Assembly: GCF_030848805.1 (NCBI RefSeq) | Contig: NC_092358.1 | Span: 20,059,297 to 20,123,296, forward strand | Source of the DNA: Temnothorax longispinosus | Taxonomy: Eukaryota > Arthropoda > Insecta > Hymenoptera > Formicidae | DNA length: 64,000 nt | Direction: 5' to 3' | Shown here: in pieces, positions 46,741 to 58,450 of the stretch | How the letters are laid out: every line of letters starts with the position of its first letter | How positions within the stretch are numbered: position 1 is the first letter of the stretch | Made by a program: the position numbers and the translations under genes | Notes under the pieces: model-generated | Databases searched by the model: none | Told to the model about the DNA's origin: nothing | The model's input: the letters and a program-made list of their open reading frames with translations, nothing else

Positions 46741-47690
46741 TTTACGTTAACGATTTAGGGCTGGTCCTGCGAAATTACAGCAGATCCATGGCGTCCTTAT
46801 GCGATTCGCGGAGCTCGTCGCCGAGCTTTGTTATGTATTTATGTGCATATTCGCCTATTTGTCGAGAAATTCCAAGGCGTCGTGTCGGCTCTAGGGTGCT
46901 CACGATTCGCTCCGGGTCTCCCTGTTACATGCACGATCCCAGCCGCGCGAAGGCTTATTTTTGTTCCCTTCGTGTCCACATACGTGCATATGCATGTGCA
47001 TTGTGCATCTCGCTCACATGATACTTATACGTGTAGAACTCCCGATGTGATACCTTATCGAAATCTATACCGAGTCTCAGACACGCTTGAGATGATCATA
47101 TTTTGTAAAGATGCCGGAAAAGTATGATCATGTTATCCTCATGGATGTTTTTCCTTTCCTTGAAAATATTTTGAAAAGTAGATGCAATTTTATATGCGGT
47201 TTGAATTGGTTTATATGTATATATCGTCTGAATAAAAATACCGCCTATTTTTTTTGTTAATGCCATTTTTGGTTTTAATTGTTCTGTATCATTATTCTAT
47301 AGGGTTTGAGCGAACAAGTTCTATGAGAACACAAATTAGTTTCAATGTTTATTCAAGAAGTATAGAGAGTTGTATATTTCATTTTTTGGTACAGTTTTTT
47401 GTTTCTTCAGAAAACTTCATTAGTTATCATATGGCAGTATTATTTATTTATTGACGATATACTGATAAAATATTAATTTAAAACCTTATAAAAAATATAA
47501 TTGTAAAAATTAATGAGCTTAATATTGCGTATATAAAAATTACAATCGATTTATTAGTCACGCTAGATCATTTTCTAATACTCATAGATTAATAAAAGAT
47601 ATGTATAATATATTAATGGAGAAATGTAAATATTGCAGAAAATGAGATCTGCATTTCAGTTTCGGGAATTATTTATAGAAACCGCTGATA
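46741..47690. other. GC-richer block at 46741-47130, then AT-rich spacer
   Basis: Two overlapping plus frames (46788-47127) without domains mark the GC part. GCATATGCATGTGCATTGTGC words lie at about 46986-47006. Confidence 0.35.
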
Positions 47691-48480
47691 AATCTAGAGA
47701 TTCGTAAGCAATTCCGCAATGTTCATTCGCGCAATTGCATGCCGTGCTTTTGTTTGCGGATACGTGAATCGATCTCCAGTCGGATCGCCGTATGCGGTTT
47801 AAGCCTTGACCAAGATCGACGGGAATGCCGTGGATTCGGCGCGGTATGACGATCACGTCCGTAATTAATTGTGCGCATAGTCGCGGCCGCACGTTTGCGA
47901 TCCGTGCGCATTTGAGCGTAGCGCGCGAAAAATTTGTTCCGAGAACGATTTGCATACGCGGCGCGTCGACGAGTTTTTAATGAACTTTGTATCTCGTATA
48001 TAGCACATTTACGCACATACGAATAAAAGTATAACGGAAAAGTTATATTAAAAGTTTTTTGAAAAAATCGCGCTTTTATTCTTAAAGAAAAGTTTCTTTC
48101 CCTTTCTTTTCGAAGAAGCATTAGCGGTGTTGCATTTTTTGATTATAAAAGAGGTTGCAGGCAACATTGTGAAAAAGCTGTAAATATTCGTCTGTAAACG
48201 TATTTATTTACAAATTTTTAGAAGCAACTCGTGAGTGGCAAAAACACTGGATTGCATGAATTAACCGTTACGCATAGAGGAGCGAATCGGGATGTCGAAC
48301 TATTTACAAAGCGAATAACGTTCGATAAATCTTCGTCCTTTCATTACTATAAATTCTCGAATGTCGCGGATTTTTGCATTGAAGTCGAGTCTTTTTCGGT
48401 CGGTCAGGCTGGCTAAAGCAATAAATGTTGTATAGGCATATAAAAAATTCAGACTGCACTGTATATAATCATAATTAGCA
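47691..48480. other. GC-richer block at 47691-47970, then mixed spacer
   Basis: The 47656-48121 minus frames overlap in two phases and are arginine/asparagine-rich without domains. A 61-codon plus frame at 48231-48416 has no recognisable family. Confidence 0.35.
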
Positions 48481-49020
48481 TCTTATTAGACGCTGAACGG
48501 ACCCTCTTATTTACGTCTCGCTTTTAACGTATCTACCTCCGTGTGTAAACTAATATCATCTTTATATCGTATGGGATTTCTCGCGCCACGAACTTGACTT
48601 GCGACTCATTGTTTTTTTATCCGATATAAACGCAATTCGTGAATGTAATATATGAAATGTTTAAAAAATTCGTCTTGATCATGTTGCTAATGCATTATGT
48701 GTTTGCCTTAATTACGCATTTTAGGGGAGAATTGAGAAAAGAGTTTAATTAATTAATTTATTATTTTGAAATACCTATACAATATTTATGAAAATAAATT
48801 ATATCTTATAATTTTTTCTTTTGGCTATATGTGGGAAAAAATGCTATAAAAATATTATTTTCATTTTTGACAACAACATTGATAATAGCACTTTCGGTAT
48901 AATAGCATTCATTGAGTGAAAATAAGTATATTTTATTTTATTTTTTAATATTCCATTATATTATGTCGCAAATTTCTCTTTATAAAATTGTGTTAACAAT
49001 TTTAATGTTATTTTATCTAA
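48481..49020. other. AT-rich spacer, nothing recognised
   Basis: No feature seen. Confidence 0.5.
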
Positions 49021-49520
49021 AGTCGTTTATAGATTGAATTTTTGATTCTGTTAGTGCGAGCGTGTCATAGGATATTGCGAGGAACCGATGAAATCCTTTT
49101 AGAATTCCGTTCGCGCTATTTGCACGGCGACGATGGAGGGTATAGAAAGAAGAAAAAGAAATAAGCAAACCGCGCTGGTTGACTCTTTTACTCATCGTGC
49201 GCGCGCGTAAGAACCGTGGACCGTTCCTGGGGTCCCGCGAGGGCCCCGGGGTCATGGCCTTGCCCGTGGCTCATCGTGAGGACCTCAGCGGGATGCCCGT
49301 GCTTTCCTTCGTATTAATAACGCGGCCGGGCCACCGCCGGCTATACATTAAGGAAAATAATCATCGTAATCGTGCGTAATACGTTCGCCGCCTGGCGATC
49401 TCGCGTGCATTTGTCCCAACAAGCTTTCGACGCGAAAAGGGACACCGTTGGGTTATTGAAACATTAACCCTTTCGGTGCCGGCATCACCAATTATGGACG
49501 GAGCCTTTCTTTATTCGTAT
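49021..49520. promoter_or_regulatory. GC-rich block ending in a possible transposon end
   Basis: CpG-rich with shadow frames on both strands (49013-49379). At 49464-49480 TTAA is followed by CCCTTTCGGTGCC, which resembles a piggyBac-type end. A mirror-like sequence GACACCGTTGGGTTAT lies just to its left (49441-49456), but no distal partner was found. Confidence 0.25.
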
Positions 49521-50925
49521 GCAATATGCCAGCCTGTAATTTCAGAGTTCATTATAGTACCGTTGTCCCGGCTTATAAACTTGTTCTGAATTATTAATAT
49601 TATTTGAATCATATTCATTCTGCAATCTTTAAGTAAAATAATAAATGAGGAAGAAACACGTGTTACAATATAATATTTGGAGGCAAGAAAGTTACTTTTG
49701 TGTTGCATCGTTTCTTATTTTAATTTTTTACATTTTACACAATTACACTCATTTCGCTTTTATATAGTTACAATTATTTGATACGTATTTACGGCAAACA
49801 GAAAAGAATATTATAATTTTATAGCATAACGCTTTCTTTTCTAAAGAAATTATGAAATGAGATAAAAACGTATTGATTATTGATATTTACAATATAAATT
49901 TTATTACTCACGATAATTGCAGTATTAATATCGATAAAAAAGTCGATATATAAGGTCGGTGCTAATTGGTTATACGGTTCCCTGAAAAATTACAATAAAT
50001 CGCTGTCAATCAGGTGTTCGCAGAATGCTCTACGTGCAAACTCCGATCGCAGGATTTCCGTACTTCCGAGGCAATTTCGCAATTACACTCTGTTAATATT
50101 ACTCCCGTTATCTGGTCCTCGTTGGTTCGCAACTAATGCAATTATTGAACTCGTTTCAAATGATCATTCGGCGCATTACAGGCGTATTTGGAAAAAAAGA
50201 CATTACATTAACGAGCTCGTCAGAGAGTATGTACATGTAACGCGACGACGCGTCGAGAATGCGATAAATTTGCATTTTGTTCATCAGATTACGATATAGG
50301 TCTTTTTGTATGCGATTCATGGGACAAATGGACGTATATTCTCATTTAATTGATTTTACTCCACTTTTACGTAATTTAATTTATGAACCGCGCTAATCAC
50401 TTAATACGTAAAAGGAACATTTTGTAAATGGAAACATTTATACTCATGTTGTTAGTCGCATTTCTACACATTTTTGTTACATATTTTTTAGTGACATCAC
50501 GCTAAGCGTCTTTAATTTTTCTCCGTGTGTTTCGTCTCAGAAAAAATCGTTTAAATCTGGCGATAGGAGATAACGTTAGGTCGTGAAGAAAGAAAAAAAC
50601 TTAATGGTAATAGTTTCGTATAATTACACTTATGATACTTAAGTTTATTAACAAAGGTCGGTATTATCATACTGGCGGTTACTCGAGCAATTTGCCTATG
50701 TAACTGAATCATTTAATGGAGTTACGAACTTTCTTCATCCCCTACGTCGGAACTTAGACATAAATATCGAGGAAACTTTTGCTGGAACTAAACGGCGTAA
50801 ACGGCTCCCGCGGAAGTTGCAATCTAATAGTCTAATAATCTACTTATTACTCGTGGTAATAAACTAATATCGGTGTCCGCCAAGTTATGTATATCCCCCC
50901 GCGGCTTAGAAGCCATTAGATTCTT
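49521..50925. other. AT-rich spacer with GC-richer parts near 50000-50280
   Basis: Nothing coding is recognised. The part at 50000-50280 has GCAATTTCGCAATTAC and CTAATGCAATTATTG-type words, a candidate regulatory texture. Confidence 0.35.
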
Positions 50926-50991
50926 TGGGACTAGATCGAATCCAGTACCTCGGATGGGACTAGATCGAATCCATTTATTCTGTACCTCGGA
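50926..50991 (+). repeat. Two-copy tandem duplication differing by an 8-bp segment
   Basis: TGGGACTAGATCGAATCCA and TACCTCGGA form the unit. Copy 1 (50926-50954) joins them with G; copy 2 (50955-50991) has a longer TTTATTCTG-type joint. The shared parts are identical, so the duplication is recent or conserved. Confidence 0.9.
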
Positions 50992-51990
50992 GCTATATCA
51001 TTGTAAATCTCGCACTTTTCTATTTCTGTATGAAGCAAAATAAATATGCTATTCTTGGTAGTTATTTAATAGACAAATTTTAAATTGTACTTAAAATCCA
51101 AAAGGAACGGATTTCAAAATAAATTTGTGTAGTTTTATATAAGTAGTAATTTAGTACTTACATGATTGCGCGAATTTAATTAGATTTTATAATAACTTAT
51201 GAACACAATGATAAGTTCATTCTTTAATCACTTTAAGTCTTAAACATAATAAGTCTCTATTAATTATTTGTTGTGCAATAAATATCTCAATAATTATGAT
51301 ACTATTTGTGTATGTATATGTCGCAGGAATTTTGTGTAATTCGTTTTTTTGCAAAATTCCTAAGAAATCAACAAAAAACTGGGATATTGTGGAATAAATA
51401 TAAATTATTAATATATATACATATATATAATTCATAAATATAAATAATAAATATTATTTACATATTATATATATATATATATATATTTTTTTTATACACA
51501 TCTTTAATATTGTCTTTTTATATTTACGATCAATATTCGCTTCAGATCTTTTAAGGTTTTTTCGATGTGGCGCGAATTAATTTTTTATTTGAATCAATGG
51601 TTACAAACCTCCAACCGATTGGAATCGGTTTTTAAAACAAGCTATGCACTCGCATGATGTGTTATAAAAAACACACAAACATATTCGATGTTTTGGAGAA
51701 TTATTTGTTGTTCCGCAAACATAGCGGAATATATTTTTTCTGCAGGTGTCTATTTGCTTTCTGTACCGGAAATATCTGTGTAATTCGCACTTGAGCGGCC
51801 AGGGCGAATGTTTGATATAAGCCTCTCGGCCAGGCGAAGTTAATCTTGACGACCCCCTCGAGCAACGTTCTCGAGCATGCTCGCGGTCCCCCTGTGTGTA
51901 AATGTGGTTTGTGTCTTTCGAAAACAGTGTTGGGAAATGGTCGAATATACTCCTGAATAAGCCACATTATCGTACCTTCGAGAGTTACCG
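50992..51990. other. AT-rich spacer with a microsatellite, then a mixed block
   Basis: An (AT)n tract lies at about 51466-51486. The mixed block at 51700-51967 has an 88-codon minus frame without a domain. Confidence 0.4.
51466..51486. repeat. (AT)n microsatellite
   Basis: About 20 bp of AT dinucleotides followed by a T run. Confidence 0.9.
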
Positions 51991-52016
51991 ATATACATGT
52001 ATTTCTCTATTTTTCG

Positions 52017-52040
52017 TAATTACATCAATTGATGTAATTA
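52017..52040. repeat. 24-bp perfect palindrome with TAATTA ends
   Basis: TAATTACATCAA is followed directly by its complement, with no loop. Each outer end is a TAATTA homeodomain core and the centre is CAATTG. A good candidate for a dimeric homeodomain-type binding site, although AT-rich chance is possible. Confidence 0.9.
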
Positions 52041-53060
52041 ATGTGATCGAAATTTAAGACAGTAATATATTAAATTATATGAGACAAAGAAAGTCTCAAC
52101 GTGAGATTTTCAGCACACGTTTACCTAATAAATATAAAATAGCAATATTCTTAATTACAAGAACTGTTAATTGATGTGTTTCTAAAATTTATTATATATA
52201 TTTTTTTAATTAATGATTTTTCCGGAAAAGGTGTAGATCGGGTCGTATCACGGGGATTGTGCAAAAAGGCTGCATTTTCGAGGAATTACCTTAGGTTTAA
52301 TAAACGGAAAAAGATAAATTGAAACGCAAGGGACGGGATAGGAGGCCGAAGAGGTGAGGAAGGCGAGGAGAAAGGCGCGCACGGCCGAATAACTCTTGGC
52401 AGAACGGAAAAAGGACCGACGGGAACCGGAGCCGGCAGTTTATGCAGCCATTACCACAGGTGAACGCCGCGAGCGATACGTTGCGTTACGCTGATTTAAA
52501 AGCGCTCTTAGATTCGGTGTGCCCACCTTCGTTCTTCCTTCCAACGGCTGTAAAGGCGGTCCCTCCGTCTTCCCGCTTCACACCCGCTCTTCTACCGCTA
52601 TGTAAAGCGTGCATTTATTTTTCTCTCGCGACGCGAGAAAAATATTGCAGCCAATTTTTTTCACACATTTTCAAAATATCTCTTTTTTGCTTCGAAATCA
52701 GAAAAACAATTTTGCATATATTATTATTGATGTGATAGGAGATAGTTTGCAAAAGTAATTTAACTCCGAAAATATAAATAAGGAAAAAAATTCACATTTC
52801 TATTGCTCCTCGATAAAAAGGTAAAGTACCTATACTGTGAAAAAACAACAGATGTCTGAGATACTTTATTATTCTTTCAGATTTCTTCAATTTCCTTTCT
52901 TATAGTCGAATTTTTATGATATTACCATTACTTGAGGAACTATTGTATATATCGTCACTGTTATATTTCTGATAATATGATATTTTGATGATGTTAAATG
53001 TGAAATATATTAGATTAAATTTTTTTTACCGTTGACATGTTCAATACGTAATTGCTATAA
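52041..53060. other. AT-rich spacer around a purine-rich GC block at 52240-52640
   Basis: The block at about 52320-52440 is purine-rich on the plus strand (GAGGAAGGCGAGGAG), similar to 10770-11250. A 97-codon plus frame at 52442-52735 has no recognisable domain. Confidence 0.35.
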
Positions 53061-53570
53061 TTACGCGACCTAAACCTTCCGGAAGTAAAATTTATCTCGC
53101 TGTTTCAATCTCGCGTTGTCGCATCTCTTAAAATCCATGTTCGGGAAAAGAAGTTGATATTACACGGCGGTCAGAGTCGCGCGCTTTCTTATGGATTGTC
53201 CTTATCTTCGGGATCGTGAGAGATACTGTTGGCGAAACTATTTCCCCCTTTCACCTGTCTATCCTCGGCGAATCCCTAATTGACTGCGGTCAAATCCTGA
53301 GCCGAGAGATACCGATCTCGGCCAATTCGATCGAGTGAACCCTCGCTTGCGGATTACGTTGGAGACGCGGGGACGCAGGTGGAAACAACGTTGGCGGGAG
53401 GGAGATGGATGGAGATGAAGGTAGAGCAAGCCCGTCTCCTCTAGGAGATGGATAACCGACGTCTTCGGGATATCGAGCTCCCCGAGCCTTCATAGCTCTC
53501 GAGAATCGCACTCTAAACTCCGCGTCTCGTTTATCCACTTCACTCTCCTATCGTATCGCGGAACAGAACG
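53061..53570. promoter_or_regulatory. GC-rich block, candidate regulatory element
   Basis: CpG-rich. One minus frame (53290-53538) is arginine/proline-rich without a domain. A purine-rich GGAGATGGATGGAGATG repeat lies at about 53400-53417. Confidence 0.2.
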
Positions 53571-54944
53571 AAAATAATTAATCTACTGGGAAAGCAAAAC
53601 GTAATATATACATTCGTAGTTTTGCTTAATATTTATATCTGAAATTTATTTTGTTCTGCAGTTTGATAATTAATGAAAGCTCTTCTTGGGAAGAAACGAG
53701 ATAAAATATTCATTGTTTTGTAAATTTTCATTACGCTTATTGCCATTGGCCATTTTGAGTTTACGTCGTTATACATATACTTTTATAACGTCGTCTCGTG
53801 CATTGTTATATATTTCAAGTGTAAAGCTTGTATTAACGCCGCCATTTTCACGATGATATCCAAAATACCAGCTCTCTACCCTCGTCTTACTAAAATATCG
53901 CGCTTTTTTACGCTACTTACGAGCGGTGTAAACGCGGCCGAAAGCGCCAGCCGGCTTTATGATGAGCCACCGACTCCGCAGTTTTGAAAAATCGCCCGCC
54001 AAATGGCACTGCCTTTTGTTTAAAGCTTGGACCTTCGTCATGCTGGCACAATGGCCGCTGGATTTGCCACGAGCACTGCCGTTCTAAGCCCCGCTGGTTG
54101 TTTCTTCGCCGGTGAAACCGGCTGATATTGTTAAGCATTACGGTCATTTCGCCGAAGCTACCGTGAAAAAGCCGGAGAAAAATCGCACAATGGTGGAGTG
54201 AATCAAACTTTGTCCGATCTCTTTTCTCTTTCATAATGTTTCGTTCACCTCTTCTTAAAAATTCAACCATTCTCTACAAGGAATTTGCCTAAAAATATAT
54301 AAAAATACTGGAATGTATTTTTTATTAGAAATATTAAGTGTAAATTTTATCTGCCGCGGTACTTTGCATTATTAGTTGTTGATTATCAATTTCCAACATT
54401 AAATGTTTCGATAATTAAATAAATTAAAAATAAAGTGAGATTCAGTAAGGTTGTAAGATTAAAATAACGAAATTACGTTATCTATCTAGTTTCCTTGAAG
54501 TTTAATTTGCTAAGATGCTTTAATATTTTGTGTTAAATAGTTCTAACAGTATGTTACTTTTGAAAGCTTTTCGAAGAAGGATATATCAAAAAATATGTCT
54601 CGCAAACATCGAGTACGAAATGTCTCGTAGAATAAGACTTTTTGTTGTAATTTAGTATAACCTAAGTCCCAAGTTCTTCAGTGACAACCTATTTAGTTCC
54701 TTTATAATAAAATAATGTGTTACTACAAGTGACTTTGTTAAAGCAACGTAAATTATTATATCAGTAAATATGTAACCCAATTAAGTGTGCTGTGCATGTG
54801 CTGGCTGAGAAGTATAATGACCCGCAGACCTTTGGTAACGAGTCTTCTTTAACGAAATTAATTATTTACTCGACACGTCTTTTATCATGACTATCATGAG
54901 TACCCGCATTTTAGTAAAACAGAACGACGTTATTTTTTAATACG
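53571..54944. other. AT-rich spacer with a GC block at 53820-54270
   Basis: The GC block holds a 117-codon minus frame (53917-54270) rich in R, F and H, which resembles no family I know. I do not call it as a gene. The rest is AT-rich. Confidence 0.35.
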
Positions 54945-54948
54945 TTAA

Positions 54949-55519
54949 CCCTTAAATGTATGATTTCTTTTGCGGAAAAAATCTTAATAGACGTGAAAAG
55001 TGGGCAAGTATTCAAGCAAATGAGAATAAAAGAGATACATTTATTACCTTTTCATATGATAAACACATCTATATGGCATCAACAATTGTCATGTATTCGT
55101 AACTGTTGTCGTTCGGCAACAACCAAAACATACGGTTGCATAGTGTTGCTAAAAAGCAACAAGCAAAAATGTCAGAAATTGTTTTTTACTTTTTTAAATA
55201 AACGCATGCACTATGTGGACATACATACTTTATTTTAGTGTAAACAATTTCTTTTTTACAAAAACCTATCTATATTCTAAAAAATTATTGTAAATGTCAG
55301 ATCTTTAGAATCTCTAACTGTCATTGGTCTAATTACATTGTACTATTTATTTTCGTTTTAAAACGCTATCTGTTTTGCAATAAATTGGTATGAAAAAACT
55401 TGAACGGAATGTAGCGATTTGATTACATGATGCATTTTACCACTAACAATATTTCGTTGCTTTTTAAATAATATAGAAGAGAAATATGTTGCCGTCCAGT
55501 AACGCGATACAGTCAAGGG
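54949..55519. mobile_element. piggyBac-like MITE, 571 bp
   Basis: TTAA on both sides (54945-54948 and 55520-55523) borders ends that read CCCTTAAATGTAT at the left and, as complement, CCCTTGACTGTAT at the right (11 of 13 matching). TTAA target duplication and a CCC-beginning end are the hallmarks of the piggyBac superfamily. A 92-codon plus frame at 54960-55238 has no DDD transposase feature and is probably incidental. The left end shares CCCTTAAATG with the element at 56909. Confidence 0.8.
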
Positions 55520-55523
55520 TTAA

Positions 55524-56540
55524 TTTGATTAACATCATTGTCCGTGATTCGAAATTCCGTGACGTAGAAATATTTTACAGCTGTATCTCAAGACGTCATG
55601 GTCGTATCCGCAGCAAAATTATTTATCGTTCTGTCAGTTTTATTTATATTCATCCGCGTGCTCGCAATTTCTTTGTCGATAACTGAGGATGCTTGCATCT
55701 TATCTTTTACGTCTAGACTTTCGTGGTTCTTCATTTGTGACCGATCTTCGGAATTTCCGGTCCGACAGATTCGCTATATTCGCGTGGTGTACCATACAAA
55801 TGAGCTTTATTGCGTTTTATTACATCTACGAGAGGTCGAATACGCGGAATATAAGCAAAAATATCAATTTTTCTCGAACTCAATTTAAAGGTTCGGTTTC
55901 TTTTTCTTTCGTTCTCTTTCCATCCTTTTCCATTCCACTTTCTCTGCTTCTCTCTTCTGGCTCGCTCGCAGTATCCTCTGCTATTTGTATTCGTGCCCAC
56001 TGTACTTGTATCTAATATAAGAGAACATATTGGATTCCGGGTACGGTGATGTCGTCCAATACCTGTTCTTTATTGGATGTAAGTGCAACGAGCGTAAATA
56101 ATCTCTTGTGCTCATTTTATTACTCCGCCTACGATACTGCTTTTACTGCGCATTGTTTGTACGCTTTTATAAGTTAAACAAGACACATATTCACCGGGAC
56201 AAGTCTCGCCTATTTAATCGGATTCTATTTTTGCTGGTAACTACGAGTTATTCTGAACAGTCTGAACTCATTTCTGTGTTGAATTACAATATTACATCAG
56301 ATCCGGAATTAGTATTATTAACGATACAATATGAAGTCATCTACATGCAGAGATTTATATTAGCAGAATAAAACATAGAAACGCTTGTGCATTTTTAAAA
56401 ATAATTAGTTTTAATAATTACAAAGATAATTACTTTATAATTACTTAATAATTACTTAAACATTTATATATGCGAGATTGCATACTTAAAAAAAATAATG
56501 CAAGAAGTTTTTTCTATTCTAACTTTTAAGATTTTGTATA
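55524..56540. other. Mixed to AT-rich spacer, nothing recognised
   Basis: Several overlapping plus frames (55486-56015, 56108-56371) are hydrophobic or F/S-rich, in a pyrimidine-biased stretch. No domain was recognised. Confidence 0.4.
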
Positions 56541-56544
56541 TGTA

Positions 56545-56703
56545 CAGGGTGTCTGGTAATAAGTGTAATACATATAACAGCGTTTACGTTTCTACGCGCG
56601 CGGCGACGCATTGAGAGGAATATTGTCATAATCGGAAAACAGAACTTTTAACTCGTTCTACCTATACCCTTTACGGGTGTTACATATATTATCAGATACT
56701 CGA
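56545..56703. mobile_element. Possible short TA-flanked MITE
   Basis: GTGTCTGGTAATAAGTGTAA near the left end (from 56549) pairs with the complement of the right end, GTATCTGATAATATATGTAA. About 18 of 23 positions match over the longer pairing. TA lies at 56543-56544 and 56704-56705. The length is about 159 bp with a CpG-rich centre and no coding capacity. The pairing is imperfect and the exact borders are uncertain. Confidence 0.45.
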
Positions 56704-56705
56704 TA

Positions 56706-56904
56706 GTCGATAGATATATGTTTCTAGACAGAGAGAAATAAATATTTTATTTATAAGTGTCACACTATTGTTTACTTCATATTTAAAATTGAATTTGAAA
56801 AGCGAGATTTCTAAAAGCAGAATTCTGCAAAAGATTCATAAAATAATTTTGTAGCAAAAAATGAAACTCATAAAAGTTCTTTCCAGATTAAAGAAAACGT
56901 GTCT
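56706..56904. other. AT-rich spacer, nothing recognised
   Basis: Short stretch between two transposon candidates. Confidence 0.5.
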
Positions 56905-56908
56905 TTAA

Positions 56909-57262
56909 CCCTTAAATGCCCCGTGGGGTCCAGCGGACCCCAGATTCTTTAGAATGAAATGTTTTCAAATGTTCTTGCTAAAAATGGAGCTCATGCTCCC
57001 ATTGATGATAGTTGAGTGATTGACCTACCCGTTTGTACACTTAGCAGTACTCAGTTTACTTAATTTTTTATACTATGTTGAAATTGAAATTTTAACAATA
57101 TAAGCATTTTATTCTCTTTTCTAAGTCTTGAACAACATTGAAAAAAATTTTCATAACTAAAGATCAAACAATCAATGAGTAAGGAGACATTTTTCATGCT
57201 GGGGTCTTTTAGACCCTTCATATGTCATTTACGATATTCTTGAGAAGTGTGGCATTTAAGGG
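56909..57262. mobile_element. piggyBac-like MITE, 354 bp
   Basis: TTAA at 56905-56908 and 57263-57266 borders perfect 12-bp terminal inverted repeats, CCCTTAAATGCC and its complement. Just inside the left end is a hairpin-capable GGGGTCC-AGC-GGACCCC. Another GGGGTC lies near the right end (about 57201-57206) with a following GACCC. No transposase frame. TTAA duplication plus a CCC end identifies the piggyBac superfamily. Confidence 0.9.
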
Positions 57263-57266
57263 TTAA

Positions 57267-58010
57267 ATATTAAACATTTCGATTGAAGGAATATTCATGA
57301 CTAAAAATGACATTTTATGGCAATTATTCGAGAAATATTTATTCGTATTCGTCGCGTTAAGATTTTCTTCTGTCCGTTCAGGATCGCGTCGCTCATTTTT
57401 CGCATGTCACAAATATTTTATAGTGCGATCATAAATACGACGTGATATATCGACTGACCGATAGTATATTAAAATTCTCTGGGACCGCGTCGGCGTGGTA
57501 AAAATACCGACATAAAACGGGCACGGCTTAATTAAATGTGTTCAAGTAAGTTTTTGCCGCATATTATTCTGCTCTTTTATTATCAACATATTTGGCTGTA
57601 TAGCAGTATTACATATAAAATCCAAAACTATAAACAGATGTCACAAGTTTACTGGCAAAAAATAATGTTATCTCAACAAAACAGTGTTTAACGTATTAAA
57701 AAATTTTTTTTATTATTGTCGATAACTATGTAACAAAATCTTCTTCTGTGTTTTATTTTCGAATGGACTTGACCAAAGTTTTAATTGGAGAGTGAGTTGT
57801 AAACATATTTAAAGTTAAAAATGGGGACTACGCGCGTCCACAATTTATGTACATAATTATATAGGAAATCTATTCGCATTTATATACATATGTGGAAATA
57901 TATAAGTTAAACCTTTTTGTGGGACATAAAATGGAGAACAGAAAAATGGTTTTAGAAAACTCTAGCAAGAGGTAAGCTCTCTTACGATAATTTTTTGATC
58001 GTTCAGATTC
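57267..58010. other. Mixed block at 57360-57540, then AT-rich spacer
   Basis: CpG-bearing words lie at 57345-57535 with no frame of note. Otherwise empty. Confidence 0.4.
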
Positions 58011-58450
58011 GGAGGAAATATTTAATATCGAGGATCATATTCGTACGAGCGAAGCGGTTCCTCGTCGCGCTTTTAATTCTTTCTCGCTGTACGTTCTTCT
58101 CGTCGTTCTATCATTGTTAATCTCTCGCTCTTTCTTTCTCTTCTTCTTTTTTGTCGCGATATTGGTAGTCAGTCGAGTGTGTATGTTAGATCATATGAAA
58201 TTCCGCACCGCTCCGTTTCCACAGTAATAGAGTATTTCTATACGGCGGAATTTAATTCGGGCCTCGGAGGTTGAATGCTGGCGGGCGTCTCGGCAGCGTC
58301 TCGCGGATGAAAAGTTCGCTACGCCATCATAAATTCGGCCGTGAGGAACGTCGCGTTTATCCGAACAATGGAGGTCGCGCGAATCCCGGAAAATCAGCAC
58401 CGAAATTTGCGGGTGCGCATAACGGAGAATAGTAAATAGATAAAAAAATA
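58011..58450. promoter_or_regulatory. GC-rich block, candidate regulatory element
   Basis: A pyrimidine-rich run at about 58077-58150 precedes CpG-rich sequence. A minus frame of 69 codons has no domain. Confidence 0.2.

Noticed and set aside
53917..54270. 117-codon minus-strand frame in a GC-richer block
   Set aside because: Composition is R/F/H-rich and irregular, no family is recognised, and it ends in AT-rich sequence without splice context.
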